The notes under the pieces were generated by a model. That model did no database searches and was not told where the DNA came from. It was given only the letters and a program-made list of their open reading frames with translations. The translations under genes and the position numbers were made by a program. Source: JAHFOW01 sp046350595 (GTDB taxonomy: Bacteria > Planctomycetota > Brocadiia > Brocadiales > Brocadiaceae). Taken from it: 50,310 bases of DNA. Position 1 is the stretch's first letter. Each line of letters starts with the position of its first letter. Below are positions 35,641 to 44,053 of this stretch, one piece after another. The DNA lies in assembly GCA_046350595.1 (NCBI GenBank), contig JAXMAC010000011.1, forward strand, positions 1 through 50,310. The letters are read 5' to 3'.

Positions 35641-35669
35641 ATGCTTGATTTCCATACAAATCGTAATTG

Positions 35670-35723
35670 CGATTTAAACGATTTAAACCGTTTAAACAGG
35701 TTAAACAGGTTAAACCGTTTTAA
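35670..35723. repeat. 9-bp tandem repeat, copy 1
   Basis: Six consecutive 9-bp units: CGATTTAAA twice, CCGTTTAAA, CAGGTTAAA twice, CCGTTTTAA. It starts 30 bp after the cheA-REC stop. One frame would read (D/R)LN units. A similar array is at 40777-40821, and both are followed by GCGCTAC-(A/G)A-(C/T)-AAAAAG. Confidence 0.8.
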
Positions 35724-35851
35724 AAGGTTTATTATCGACCACAGGATGTTTGCGCTACGATAAAAAGTAATTTACACAAGGGCATCTGTTTATTGTAGAA
35801 AAAAATAACAATTTAGCTCATAGGAGCGGTCTGTTTATAGGCTGAATAGAT

Positions 35852-36965
35852 ATGATTAAGGTTCTTCATTGTCGAAGACTCGCGGTTATGCGGGAATTTC
35901 TGGTGCATGTCCTCGGTTCTGATCCGGATATCCAGGTGATTGGGCGGTAAATAATGGCGAGGAGGCGTTGAAGGCCATGAAGAAACTGAGCCCGGACGTT
36001 ATTACCATGGATATTAATATGCCAAAGATGAACGGATTTGAGGCAACCCGGCAGATCATGGAGACAAATCCAACACCCATCGTTATTGTAAGCGCGAGCT
36101 TGGATCCAAAGAGGTGGCGACGACATTTCGCGCGGTAGAAGCGGGAGCTGTTGCCGTTTTGGAAAAGCCACGTGGTATTGGGCATCCGGATTATGAAAAT
36201 ACGGTAAGGAACTTAATACAAACGGTAAAATTAATGTCGGAAGTAAAGGTGGTAAAGCGGTGGGCTCGTTGCCGGCAGACGGGATCTGGTTATGCAACGC
36301 CTTTGCCGCTCGTACAGGAAGACTTTAAAGAAATTGCAGCCGGGGTTAAAGTTGTTGCCGTGGGGGCGTCAACGGGCGGACCCCTTGTGCTTCAGACGAT
36401 TTTATCAAGGCTTCCCGGCAATTTTCCTCTCCGATTCTGGTTGTCCAACACATGGCGGTGGTTTTATTCATGGGTTTGCCGAGTGGCTGGATCAATCGTC
36501 CAGTTTGTCAATTCAGGTTGCCGCGCGGGGTAATCGCATTTTACCAGGGCATGTTTATATTGCCGGACGGTTTCATGGGTGTGGAAAGGGAAGGAAAGAT
36601 TGTGCTTGCCGAAGACGAGCCGGAGAACAGCCTTCGTCCCTCCGTTTCGTATCTCTTCCGTTCCGTTGCAAAGGTTTACGGAAAAAATGCCGTTGGCGTG
36701 CTCCTTACGGGTATGGGAAAAGATGGCGCTGAAGAATTGAAGTTCTTGAGAAAAAATGGCGCCCTTACGATTGCCCAGGGATAAAGAAAGTTCCATTGTC
36801 CATGGCATGCCGGGCGAAGCAATCAAACTTGACGCCGCGACATACGTTTATCCACCGGAAAAAATCGCTTCTGTATTGGCTGGTTTGGTAAGAAACGAAA
36901 AAGAATTACTCACGCTTATAAAAATTTTAGCAGCAAAGGATTTTAAATATGTCCAATCAGTATAA
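35852..36965 (+). pseudogene. cheB: CheB methylesterase/deamidase (WspF-like), frameshifted as sequenced
   Basis: Joining frames gives an N-terminal receiver (VL-IVEDSRVMREFLVHVLGS, SPDVITMDINMPKMNGFEAT, VIVSASLDP, VLEKPRG) and a CheB catalytic domain (VVAVGASTGGPLVLQTIL with the catalytic Ser, a His in the VQHM region, RGNRILPGHVYIA, LLTGMGKDGAEEL with the catalytic Asp). The last frame, 36756-36965, completes the domain (VHGMPGEAIKLDAATYVYPP). Breaks are visible near 35868 (extra C), 35940 (missing G), 36110 (missing A), 36430-36480, 36560 and 36780. It would demethylate the MCP. An ATG for the next receiver overlaps its 3' end. Confidence 0.75.
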
Positions 36966-37044
36966 CAATATAGAAATTTTGATTGTTGAAGACAGTCCAA
37001 CACAGGCATTGCAGTATATCCAGTATATCCTCCAAAAGGTATGA
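36949..37044 (+). pseudogene. Truncated receiver (31 codons)
   Basis: The ATG at 36949, within the cheB 3' end, begins MSNQYNNIEILIVEDSPTQA and stops at TGA 37042-37044. LIVEDSPTQAxQ is the first strand and acidic pocket of a receiver closely similar to the ones in the hybrid kinase at 37780 (LVVEDSHTQARQ, LVVEDSRTQAEQ). The rest of the domain is missing; the following 735 bp are mostly repeats and gene fragments. It is either a recombination remnant of the downstream gene or another frameshift victim. Confidence 0.6.
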
Positions 37045-37268
37045 TTATTTGACGTTGATTTCCATCTTCTTTCGTCTTATGAGATTGCCGTACAACAGTA
37101 TCATGAGGTTCAGAGAAGCAAATACCGCATTAAGAAGGGCGCATGGGTTTTGAAGAGCAGAAACTGCTGGCGCAAGCCGATAATTTGACCTCCTTCTTTC
37201 GTATGAACAAAAGCGGCGTAGACAGAAGACATTGTAAAGGATATAATTGTTTGTTACTTTTTGTGTTT

Positions 37269-37715
37269 GTAGGAGCGACTTCAGTCGCTTCCTGAATATT
37301 GAGGAATTCCAATGTTTTTGGTAGGAGCCAACTAAGGCTGTTGGCGACCTCGCCGGTGGTATGTCCATCGCCGTCAGAATTTAATCGTATTTGCAATTCA
37401 ATGCATAGGAGATTTCAAAGTTTGCCGAGCGCCGAATCAATTGAAAACAGGAAATATAAACAACCCCCTAAATCCCCCTTTTCTAAGGGGGACTAAGGAA
37501 TTCCCCCTTAATAAAGGGGGTTAGGGGGTTGTTTTTGGCTAGTTTTGTTGCATACATAAAAAGTTGCTGCCAAAGGCAGCCTAATTTAGTTGCAGAGTAA
37601 TTTTCATTTTATTTATGCAGTTTTTCAGTCGGTAGAGACAAGGCACTGCCTTGTCTCTTCATGAATAACTTGCGGTGGATTATATAAAAGGTATGACGAC
37701 TGAAGTCATCACTAC
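37269..37715. repeat. Nested repeats between cheB and the hybrid kinase
   Basis: The outer ends are again family A (GTAGGAGCGACTTCAGTCGC at 37269; GACTGAAGTCATCACTAC ending 37715). Inside are a reverse-oriented family B copy (37303-37377), a C/G-run inverted repeat with arms AACAACCCCCTAAATCCCCC and AAAGGGGGTTAGGGGGTTGT (37458-37535), and a GTAGAGACAAGGCA/TGCCTTGTCTCT hairpin (37632-37658). No gene is credible in 37045-37779; 37045-37268 shows only fragments of open frame with no recognisable product. Confidence 0.75.
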
Positions 37716-37779
37716 AAACTTAAAGACAAGTCTTTAACTATTCGTAATGGTATGATTGTAGTAAGAGGGGGGCATTTTC

Positions 37780-40170
37780 ATGCAGACAGAAAATATAAAC
37801 AATGCAGACTATATCCTGGTTGTGGAGGATAGCCATACGCAAGCCAGACAAATTGAATCAATTCTTAAGCAAACCGGTTATCCGGTTCGTATTGCATACA
37901 ATGCCCGCGAGGCCCTCTCGTGCATTCAGGAACAAAAGCCGGTCATCGTTGTGAGCGATATTGTTATGCCGGAAATGGATGGTTACCAATTCTGCCGGAC
38001 AATAAAGTCGGATGAACGGTTTAAGAACATCATGGTTGTCCTCCTGACCCAGCTTGCCGATCCTAAAGAGATTGTCAGGGGATTGGAGTGCGGGGCAGAC
38101 GATTTTATTGTAAAACCCTACAACGAGGAACTCCTCTTTGCCCGTATTCAGGCCGTTCTTGAATTAAAATCAAAGCAGGATGCCGGTTCTAAGCAGGTTA
38201 ATATCCTGGTGGTGGAAGACAGCAGAACCCAGGCCGAACAGCTTAAGTATCTGCTTGAAGAGCAGGGGTACACCGTTTCCCTTGCAGCACATGGGAAAGA
38301 AGGCCTTGAAAAGGCGCGCGCTACAAGACCGACGCTCATTATTAGCGATATCCTTATGCCCGTTATGGATGGTTATGAATTTGCTTATGAAATTAAGCAC
38401 GACAAAGAGCTTAAAAACATCCCTATTATCCTGATAACATCGTTGATGGACAGGAAGGAAATTGCCCGTAAGGCGTCTATAGTAGCCGACGGCTATTTTA
38501 CCAAACCGTACGACGATAAATATCTCGTTGAAAAAATTGAATCACTTCTGAACAACGCAAACCGGAGAGATGCGGTTGTCGCCCAGGAAGGAATAGAGGT
38601 TACCTTTGCGGGCGAGCGGTATACAATAACCGCCGGTCGCAGGCAGATATTAAGCTTTCTCCTTTCCACGTATGAAAACGCCGTCCAGCAGAACCGTGAC
38701 TTGATCCTGATGCAGCGTGAACTCCAGTTGGCGAATGAACAACTTGAAGAGCGGGTGCTTGAGCGAACAAACCAATTGCAGGAAAATGAGAAGAATTTCC
38801 GGGCCATTGCAGAGAATGCCAGTGATGGAATTATTATAACCGACGCCCAGGGAGAATGCGTATATGCGAACAAACAGGCTATAGAGATGACCGGTTATAC
38901 CGTTGAGGAACTTGGCAGGATTCGTATGAAAGATATGGCTCATCCTGATACCCTCTCCAGGGTAATAGAAAAGTTTGAAAGAAACAGCGGGGGTCTATTT
39001 CCTGAAAAACGTTGCGAGACGGTGCTTGTCAGAAAAGATCAGTCGAGTCTGCCCATAGAATTAACGGTTTCAAAGACCACCTGGCATGGTCTGCCGGCAA
39101 GAATTATTTTTTTCCATGATATTACCGAACGCAAAAAGAGGGAGGAAGAGATTATTAAAACGAGTAAGCTCGAATCCCTGAGCATCCTTGCCGGCGGCAT
39201 TGCCCATGATTTTAACAATTTATTAACAGGGGTTATTGGCAACATTTCTCTCGCCAGGATGCATTGCAAACCTGATGATACGATGTATAAGTTATTGGCC
39301 GATATTGAAAAGGCGTCACTGAGGACAAAGGGCTTAACTAAGCAATTATTGACATTTGCCAAGGGCGGGTCTCCCATCAAAAAAACGGCCTCCATCGCCA
39401 GAGTCATCAAAGATTCTGTGACTTTTGCAACAAGCGGGTCTCATGTCAGGTGTAATATTTCCATACCGGAAGGCCTCTGGCCTGGAGAGATTGACGAGGG
39501 ACAGATAAGTCAGGTGGCTTATAATTTAGTCATCAATGCTGAACAGGCTATGCCGGAAGGCGGGACAATTTTTGTATCTGCGGAAAATACGCATATTGGC
39601 GAGAAAAACAATCTTTCCCTGAAGAGTGGGCGGTATGTAAAAATAACTATTCGGGATACCGGCGTTGGCATACCGGAAAAACACCTGAGCAGGGTATTCG
39701 ATCCCTATTTTACAACAAAAAATGAAGGGAGCGGTCTTGGACTTGCCACCGCTTATTCTATTGTGAAAAATCATCATGGATACATCGGCGTCGAGTCAAA
39801 AGCAGGGGCGGGTGCAACCTTCTCGATCTTTCTTCCTGCATCCACAAAAGAAATGAATAACGTGGAGAATGCTCAGGAAAAAACCCTTCCCGGAAAAGGG
39901 AAGGTGTTGGTTATGGACGACGATGAGTTTGTCAGAGATGTTGCCGGAAAGATGCTCACCTCCTTAGGATATCAGGTGGATTTTGCAAGAAACGGCGAAG
40001 CGGCAATTACCCTCTACAAGCAGGCAAGGGAATCCAGACAACCATTTGAAGCGGTTATCATGGACCTGACAATTTCAGGCGGGATGGGGGGAGGTGAGGC
40101 TGTTAAGAAACTCCTCGAAATAGATAAAGACGCCAGGGCAATTGTTTCCAGCGGTTATTCTGATGACCCG
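37780..40170 (+). CDS. Hybrid histidine kinase REC-REC-PAS-HisKA-HATPase-REC, 3' end in gap
   Basis: At least 797 residues, no TM segment, so cytosolic. Two N-terminal receivers (1-130, Asp in IVVSDIVMPEMDGYQF; 145-260, Asp in LIISDILMPVMDGYEF), a coiled coil (about 300-345), PAS (about 345-455), HisKA with ILAGGIAHDFNNLLTG (phospho-His), HATPase (NLVINAEQAMPEGG, DTGVGIPEKH, GSGLGLATAYSI) and a third receiver (VLVMDDDEFVRD, VIMDLTISGGMGG) cut by the gap at SSGYSDDP, perhaps 25-30 residues before its end. A good ribosome site (AGAGGGGGG) precedes the ATG. The position after cheB and before an HD-GYP gene suggests it relays signals between the chemosensory array and c-di-GMP turnover. The frame is clean throughout. 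Confidence 0.9.
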
Positions 40171-40270
40171 NNNNNNNNNNNNNNNNNNNNNNNNNNNNNN
40201 NNNNNNNNNNNNNNNNNNNNNNNNNNNNNNNNNNNNNNNNNNNNNNNNNNNNNNNNNNNNNNNNNNNNNN
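40171..40270. other. Assembly gap (100 N)
   Basis: A placeholder gap between the last receiver of the hybrid kinase and the HD-GYP coding sequence. It hides the end of one and the start of the other. Confidence 0.95.
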
Positions 40271-40271
40271 G

Positions 40272-40784
40272 GATTTTGTCGAATCAATAACATTTGCCAG
40301 CCTCATGCACGATATCGGCAAGATTGGCATTCCCGATAAGATACTCCTGAAACCAGGCCACTTTACCCACGAAGAGTTCGAAATTATGAAGACCCACACA
40401 ACGATTGGAGACAAGATACTTTCCGGTTCATCTCATGCTATGATACAGATGTCTGCATCCATTGCCCATAATCACCATGAACGATGGGATGGCACGGGAT
40501 ACCCGCGCGGTCTCAGGGGTGAAAATATTCCTATTGAGGCCAGGATCGTCATGCTGTGCGATCAGTATGATGCATTGAGGAGCGCACGGCCTTACAAACC
40601 ATCATTAAACCACCAGGAAGTTGTTGCTATAATAACAAAGGGGGATAACAGGACGAGGCCTGAACATTTTTGTCCACTGATACTAAAGACGTTTACTGAA
40701 GTCGCAACGTCATTTGATGAAATATATAGAATTGTTGATGATAAAAAAAGTTTTAAATTTGAAAACCCCTCGGAAACCGTTTAA
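40272..40784 (+). CDS. HD-GYP domain c-di-GMP phosphodiesterase, 5' end in gap
   Basis: About 170 residues, emerging from the gap at DFVESITFASLMHDIGKIGI, which carries the HD pair. Then follow LLKPGHFTHEEFEIMKTHT, the HHERWDGTGYPRGLRGE segment with the GYP motif, and IVMLCDQYDALRSARPYK. All HD-GYP signature residues (HDIGK, H in KTHT, HH, GYP, D of CDQYDAL) are present. Such enzymes hydrolyse c-di-GMP. The N-terminus, often a receiver, is hidden, so it may be an RpfG-like response regulator or even fused to the kinase upstream. The stop codon lies inside the tandem-repeat array. Confidence 0.85.
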   Translation, partial: DFVESITFASLMHDIGKIGIPDKILLKPGHFTHEEFEIMKTHTTIGDKILSGSSHAMIQMSASIAHNHHERWDGTGYPRGLRGENIPIEARIVMLCDQYDALRSARPYKPSLNHQEVVAIITKGDNRTRPEHFCPLILKTFTEVATSFDEIYRIVDDKKSFKFENPSETV

Positions 40785-40821
40785 ACCGTTTAAACGGCTT
40801 AAACGGCTTAAACGGTTTAAG
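40777..40821. repeat. 9-bp tandem repeat, copy 2
   Basis: Five units: CCGTTTAAA twice, CGGCTTAAA twice, CGGTTTAAG. The HD-GYP stop codon (TAA, 40782-40784) is contained in the first unit. Similar to 35670-35723. Confidence 0.8.
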
Positions 40822-40876
40822 CCGTCTATTGCCGCGCTACAACAAAAAGCCGCCAAAAGGTTTATTTTGAACAAAA

Positions 40877-41812
40877 CTACGGTAGTATTTTCCTTATTTC
40901 CTCATTCATCTTCATTAACGACTCGCGGGTAGCTTCTTTCCATGAACCAATGCCGTATTTCTCTTTCCAGGGAGAGACGCTATAAGCGTAAAGAATAGAT
41001 CTGGATGCATTGATGATTGCGCCAAGCCCATCGGAATTAAAACAACATGCAATGTCTTTTGCCGTAGCGCCTTGAGTTCCATAACCAGGAACAAGAAAGT
41101 AGGCTGCGGGCATGATTTTTCTCAGGGTTGATAATTCATGGGGAAATGTAGCCCCGACAACTGCCCCAATAGAGCTATAGCCTTCCTTCCCAACAAGGTC
41201 TTTTCCCCACTCATGGGTCTTTTCTGCGATAATTTCATGGAGTTTTTTTGCTCCACACATGAGATCCTGAAATTCACCGGAAAGGGGATTGGATGTCTTT
41301 ACGAGAATAAATAAACCTTTTTGATATTTTTTTGCCGTTTGTATAAAGGGTTGTACGCTGTCCGTTCCCAAAAATGGGTTAACGGTGATAGCGTCGCTGG
41401 AGAACGGCGTTTCTGTAAGAGTGTCAACAATTACCTCGCCAAGATGGGCCTCGGCGTATGCCTCTGCCGTGCTTGGTACGTCGCCCCTTTTTACATCCCC
41501 AATGACAATGAGTCCTTTTTGTTTGGCATACTGAATGGTCTCGCCATAAGCCCATATTCCCCGCCAACCATATAATTCATAAAATGCGATCTGGGGTTTT
41601 ACGATACCGGCATAGGGCGTAATAATATCAATGACTTGCTTGTTAAACTCCAGAATGACCCGTGATGCATATTCAAGGGCATTTGAATACAGGTTTGAAA
41701 ATTGCTGCTTTATGGTATCGGGTATAAGTTTAAAATAGGGGTCGAGCCCAACTACGACGCAGCTATTTTTTTCACGAACGGAGGCAATGAGTCGGTCGGC
41801 AAAGTTTTCCAT
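40877..41812 (-). CDS. pyrF: Orotidine 5'-phosphate decarboxylase (long, type 2)
   Basis: 311 residues; converts OMP to UMP in pyrimidine synthesis. The active-site motif is IGDVKRGDVPSTAEAYA (Asp106, Lys108, Asp111). CVVVGLDPYF near the N-terminus, VKPQIAFYE, and the phosphate-binding VPGYGTQGA with INASRSILYAY near the end agree with the PyrF type 2 subfamily, which is longer than the 230-residue E. coli type. The start ATG (41810-41812) lies just beside an assembly gap. Convergent with the HD-GYP gene. Confidence 0.93.
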   Translation of the reverse strand: MENFADRLIASVREKNSCVVVGLDPYFKLIPDTIKQQFSNLYSNALEYASRVILEFNKQVIDIITPYAGIVKPQIAFYELYGWRGIWAYGETIQYAKQKGLIVIGDVKRGDVPSTAEAYAEAHLGEVIVDTLTETPFSSDAITVNPFLGTDSVQPFIQTAKKYQKGLFILVKTSNPLSGEFQDLMCGAKKLHEIIAEKTHEWGKDLVGKEGYSSIGAVVGATFPHELSTLRKIMPAAYFLVPGYGTQGATAKDIACCFNSDGLGAIINASRSILYAYSVSPWKEKYGIGSWKEATRESLMKMNEEIRKILP

Positions 41813-41815
41813 ACG

Positions 41816-41915
41816 NNNNNNNNNNNNNNNNNNNNNNNNNNNNNNNNNNNNNNNNNNNNNNNNNNNNNNNNNNNNNNNNNNNNNNNNNNNNNNNNNNNNN
41901 NNNNNNNNNNNNNNN
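41816..41915. other. Assembly gap (100 N)
   Basis: A placeholder gap between pabA/trpG and pyrF. The pabA/trpG stop codon directly abuts it. Confidence 0.95.
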
Positions 41916-42479
41916 TTACAGGTCTAAAAAGTTTTTCAGGAGTTTCGGTCCCTCTTCGGTAAGAAACGATTCCGGATGAAACTGGACTCCCTCCAGGGGA
42001 AAATTTTTATGGCGGATACCCATAATTTCGTCTTTCTCTGCCCTTGCAGTGACTTCCAGAAAATCGGGCAGGGTGTCTTCTTTAACAATAAGAGAATGAT
42101 ACCGTGTTGCTTCGAATGGGTTGGACAGGTTTTTGAAGATCGTTTTACCGTCATGGGAAATCATGGACGTTTTGCCATGCATAAGCCTGCGGGCACGGAC
42201 CACATCCGCACCGTATACGTGGGCGATACATTGATGTCCCAGGCATACGCCCAGAATGGGTATTTTGCCGGTAAAGCGTCTGATAACATCACCGGATATA
42301 CCCGCCTCCCTCGGAGTGCAAGGGCCGGGCGAAATAATGATATGGTCCGGTTTTTTGTCTTCGATTTCCTCTATACTCACCGTGTCGTTTCTCAAGACTT
42401 CGAGTTGTGCGCCAAATGCGCCAATCTGCTGCACGAGATTGTAAGTAAAAGAGTCGTAGTTGTCGATAATTATTACCAT
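41916..42479 (-). CDS. pabA/trpG: Anthranilate/aminodeoxychorismate synthase glutamine amidotransferase
   Basis: A 187-residue class I glutaminase supplying ammonia to TrpE or PabB. The catalytic triad is visible: Cys79 in LGVCLGHQ, His168 and Glu170 in VQFHPES. IDNYDSFTYNLVQ and IISPGPCTPREAG are the usual N-terminal landmarks. The sequence alone cannot tell tryptophan (TrpG) from folate (PabA) use, and neither trpE nor pabB is in the window. Its start faces the nusA operon across a 350-bp control region. Confidence 0.92.
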   Translation of the reverse strand: MVIIIDNYDSFTYNLVQQIGAFGAQLEVLRNDTVSIEEIEDKKPDHIIISPGPCTPREAGISGDVIRRFTGKIPILGVCLGHQCIAHVYGADVVRARRLMHGKTSMISHDGKTIFKNLSNPFEATRYHSLIVKEDTLPDFLEVTARAEKDEIMGIRHKNFPLEGVQFHPESFLTEEGPKLLKNFLDL

Positions 42480-42613
42480 AAAATATATCCTGTTTCCTTC
42501 GTAGTTCAGATGTTAACAAAATAAGTTTGTAATATCAAAGATATTTTCATTGATAAATAAATAAAACACGTAATGGCATCCACTTATAAGCATATAATCA
42601 CGTCAAAAATAAC

Positions 42614-42641
42614 TTGACAATAATAGTTTTTATGTTAGAAT
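42614..42641 (+). promoter_or_regulatory. Sigma70-type promoter for the nusA operon
   Basis: TTGACA (42614-42619), 16 bp, TAGAAT (42636-42641). It predicts transcription starting near 42648 and a leader of about 180 nt before the nusA ATG. Confidence 0.7.
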
Positions 42642-42670
42642 TTGAAGATTGTAAAAAAGGACAGAGTACT

Positions 42671-42773
42671 ATGTATTACCCTTAAGATAAGTTTGTCGTA
42701 AATTAGCCAATATCAAGGATGCAGAATAACAAAAGTGGGGAAAACCCACTTTTTTATTTTAAGGGTAATACAT
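42671..42773 (+). promoter_or_regulatory. nusA leader with nested inverted repeat (possible attenuator)
   Basis: ATGTATTACCCTTAA (42671-42685) and TTAAGGGTAATACAT (42759-42773) are a perfect 15-bp inverted pair, which encloses the terminator-like hairpin at 42731-42753. Pairing of the long arms would sequester the terminator in a loop without destroying it. This is either an RNA control element of the nusA operon or a small repeat element with terminal inverted repeats that happens to lie in the leader. Confidence 0.55.
42731..42760 (+). terminator. Terminator-like hairpin in nusA leader
   Basis: AAAAGTGGG (42731-42739), loop GAAAA, CCCACTTTT (42745-42753), then TTTATTTT. A 9-bp stem and T-tract downstream of the promoter and upstream of nusA. 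Confidence 0.65.
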
Positions 42774-42828
42774 TATCGTATTCAATAATGATTTCTAAAA
42801 TACCGGATTATTGGTAGACAGTGTTTTT

Positions 42829-43902
42829 ATGGATAAAGAAAGTTTACTCCGTTTAGTAGATAGTTTGCACAGGGATAAAGAGATTTCAAAGGATGTTGTG
42901 TTTCAGGGTATTGAGGCTGCTTTAACAACCGCAGCGCGAAAACACTTTAAATCCCAGAACATAATCACTATTCAAATTGACCGAACCACCGGGGAAATAG
43001 TGGCTATGGAAGGAGACCTCAGGATTGATCCTTCCGAGCTGGGCAGAATTACTGCGCAGACTGCCAAGCAGGTCATTATCCAAAAGATCCGCGAGGCAGA
43101 GCGGGATGTGATTTATGATGACTTTTATGGCAGAAGAGGGACAATTGTCAGTGGTACCGTTCAGAGGTTTGAAGGTTCGACGATTATTGTTAATTTGGGC
43201 AAAACTGAGGCTTTTTTGCCTAAGCCTGAACAAATAGTGGATGATCATTACAATGTTGGTGAGCGGGTAAGGGCTGTTGTTGCTGATGTAAAGAAGGCGG
43301 GGGCCAAAGTAAAGATTGTGCTTTCGAGGACGCATCCAGACTTCGTGAGGAGGCTTTTTGAATTGGAAGTGCCTGAGATTGCTGAACACACCATAGAGAT
43401 TAGGGCGTTGGCGCGTGAGCCCGGCCAGAGGACTAAAATTGCTGTTGCTTCAAGCGACCAGAATGTGGATTGTGTTGGGGCATGCGTGGGCGTCCGTGGG
43501 TCGCGCATTAAGAACATTGTAGATGAATTAAATGGAGAAAAGATCGATATTATCCGATGGAGCGATGAGCCGGAGACATTATTGCCGAATGCTTTAAAAC
43601 CATCGGAGGTGTCAGGGATTATCTTGTCGTCAGAGGATAAGTCTGTAACTGTTGTGGTGCCTAATGATCAGCTTTCTCTGGCAATTGGTAAAAGAGGTCA
43701 AAATGTGCGCCTGGCTTCACGTCTAACCTCGTGGGATATTGATATTATAACGGAATCGGAACTTGAGGAGCGCCAGAAAGCCGGCGCTCTCGATGTTGTG
43801 GAAGTTGTTGAATCAGGTAAGGTTTCATCCGATGGTTCAAATGCCGCAAGTGTGGTATCTTCGGGGCGTACTGAAACGGGCGGCATCAAAGGAGAATTAT
43901 AG
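42829..43902 (+). CDS. nusA: Transcription termination/antitermination factor NusA
   Basis: About 357 residues from the ATG at 42829 (MDKESLLRLVDSLHRDKEIS); a TTG at 42811 would add six residues. The N-terminal RNA-polymerase-binding domain (1-125) is followed by S1 (about 130-200, GTIVSGTVQRFEGS), KH1 (about 205-275, CVGACVGVRGSRIKNIVDEL) and KH2 (about 280-345, LAIGKRGQNVRLASRLT). There are no C-terminal acidic repeats, as in many non-proteobacterial NusA. NusA controls pausing and termination, which makes the terminator-like hairpin in its own leader notable. infB follows after 150 bp. Confidence 0.93.
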   Translation: MDKESLLRLVDSLHRDKEISKDVVFQGIEAALTTAARKHFKSQNIITIQIDRTTGEIVAMEGDLRIDPSELGRITAQTAKQVIIQKIREAERDVIYDDFYGRRGTIVSGTVQRFEGSTIIVNLGKTEAFLPKPEQIVDDHYNVGERVRAVVADVKKAGAKVKIVLSRTHPDFVRRLFELEVPEIAEHTIEIRALAREPGQRTKIAVASSDQNVDCVGACVGVRGSRIKNIVDELNGEKIDIIRWSDEPETLLPNALKPSEVSGIILSSEDKSVTVVVPNDQLSLAIGKRGQNVRLASRLTSWDIDIITESELEERQKAGALDVVEVVESGKVSSDGSNAASVVSSGRTETGGIKGEL

Positions 43903-44053
43903 AATTGTTGTGGAATTTTAAACAAGGGTAGTGTGCTCTTCGTCTTGTAAGCGCGCGTAACGCAAGCTGAAAACCTGTGGTTATATCATGTTGCTGCCAA
44001 AGTAGCCCTACTTATAATTAATAGAGAATTTTTGTATAGTCCAAAAGGATTAA

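Noticed and set aside
37045..37396. Minus-strand ORFs of 88 and 107 codons between cheB and the hybrid kinase
   Set aside because: They cross the boundary of two dispersed repeats and have no ribosome site; only short hydrophobic stretches are seen, not enough for a gene.
30421..37715. CRISPR array
   Set aside because: Repeats here are nested inverted palindromes and 9-bp tandems without regular 25-40 bp repeats and unique spacers; no cas genes are present.
37780..40784. Hybrid kinase and HD-GYP as one fused protein
   Set aside because: Possible, but the gap length is unknown and both a receiver end and an HD-GYP N-terminus are missing, so they are kept as separate partial genes.
40714..40932. 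72-codon ORF rich in Lys-Pro-Phe and Lys-Arg-Leu
   Set aside because: It is the out-of-frame reading of the HD-GYP 3' end and the 9-bp tandem repeat.
42671..42773. Riboswitch in the nusA leader
   Set aside because: I see no conserved aptamer pattern, only the inverted repeat and terminator hairpin.
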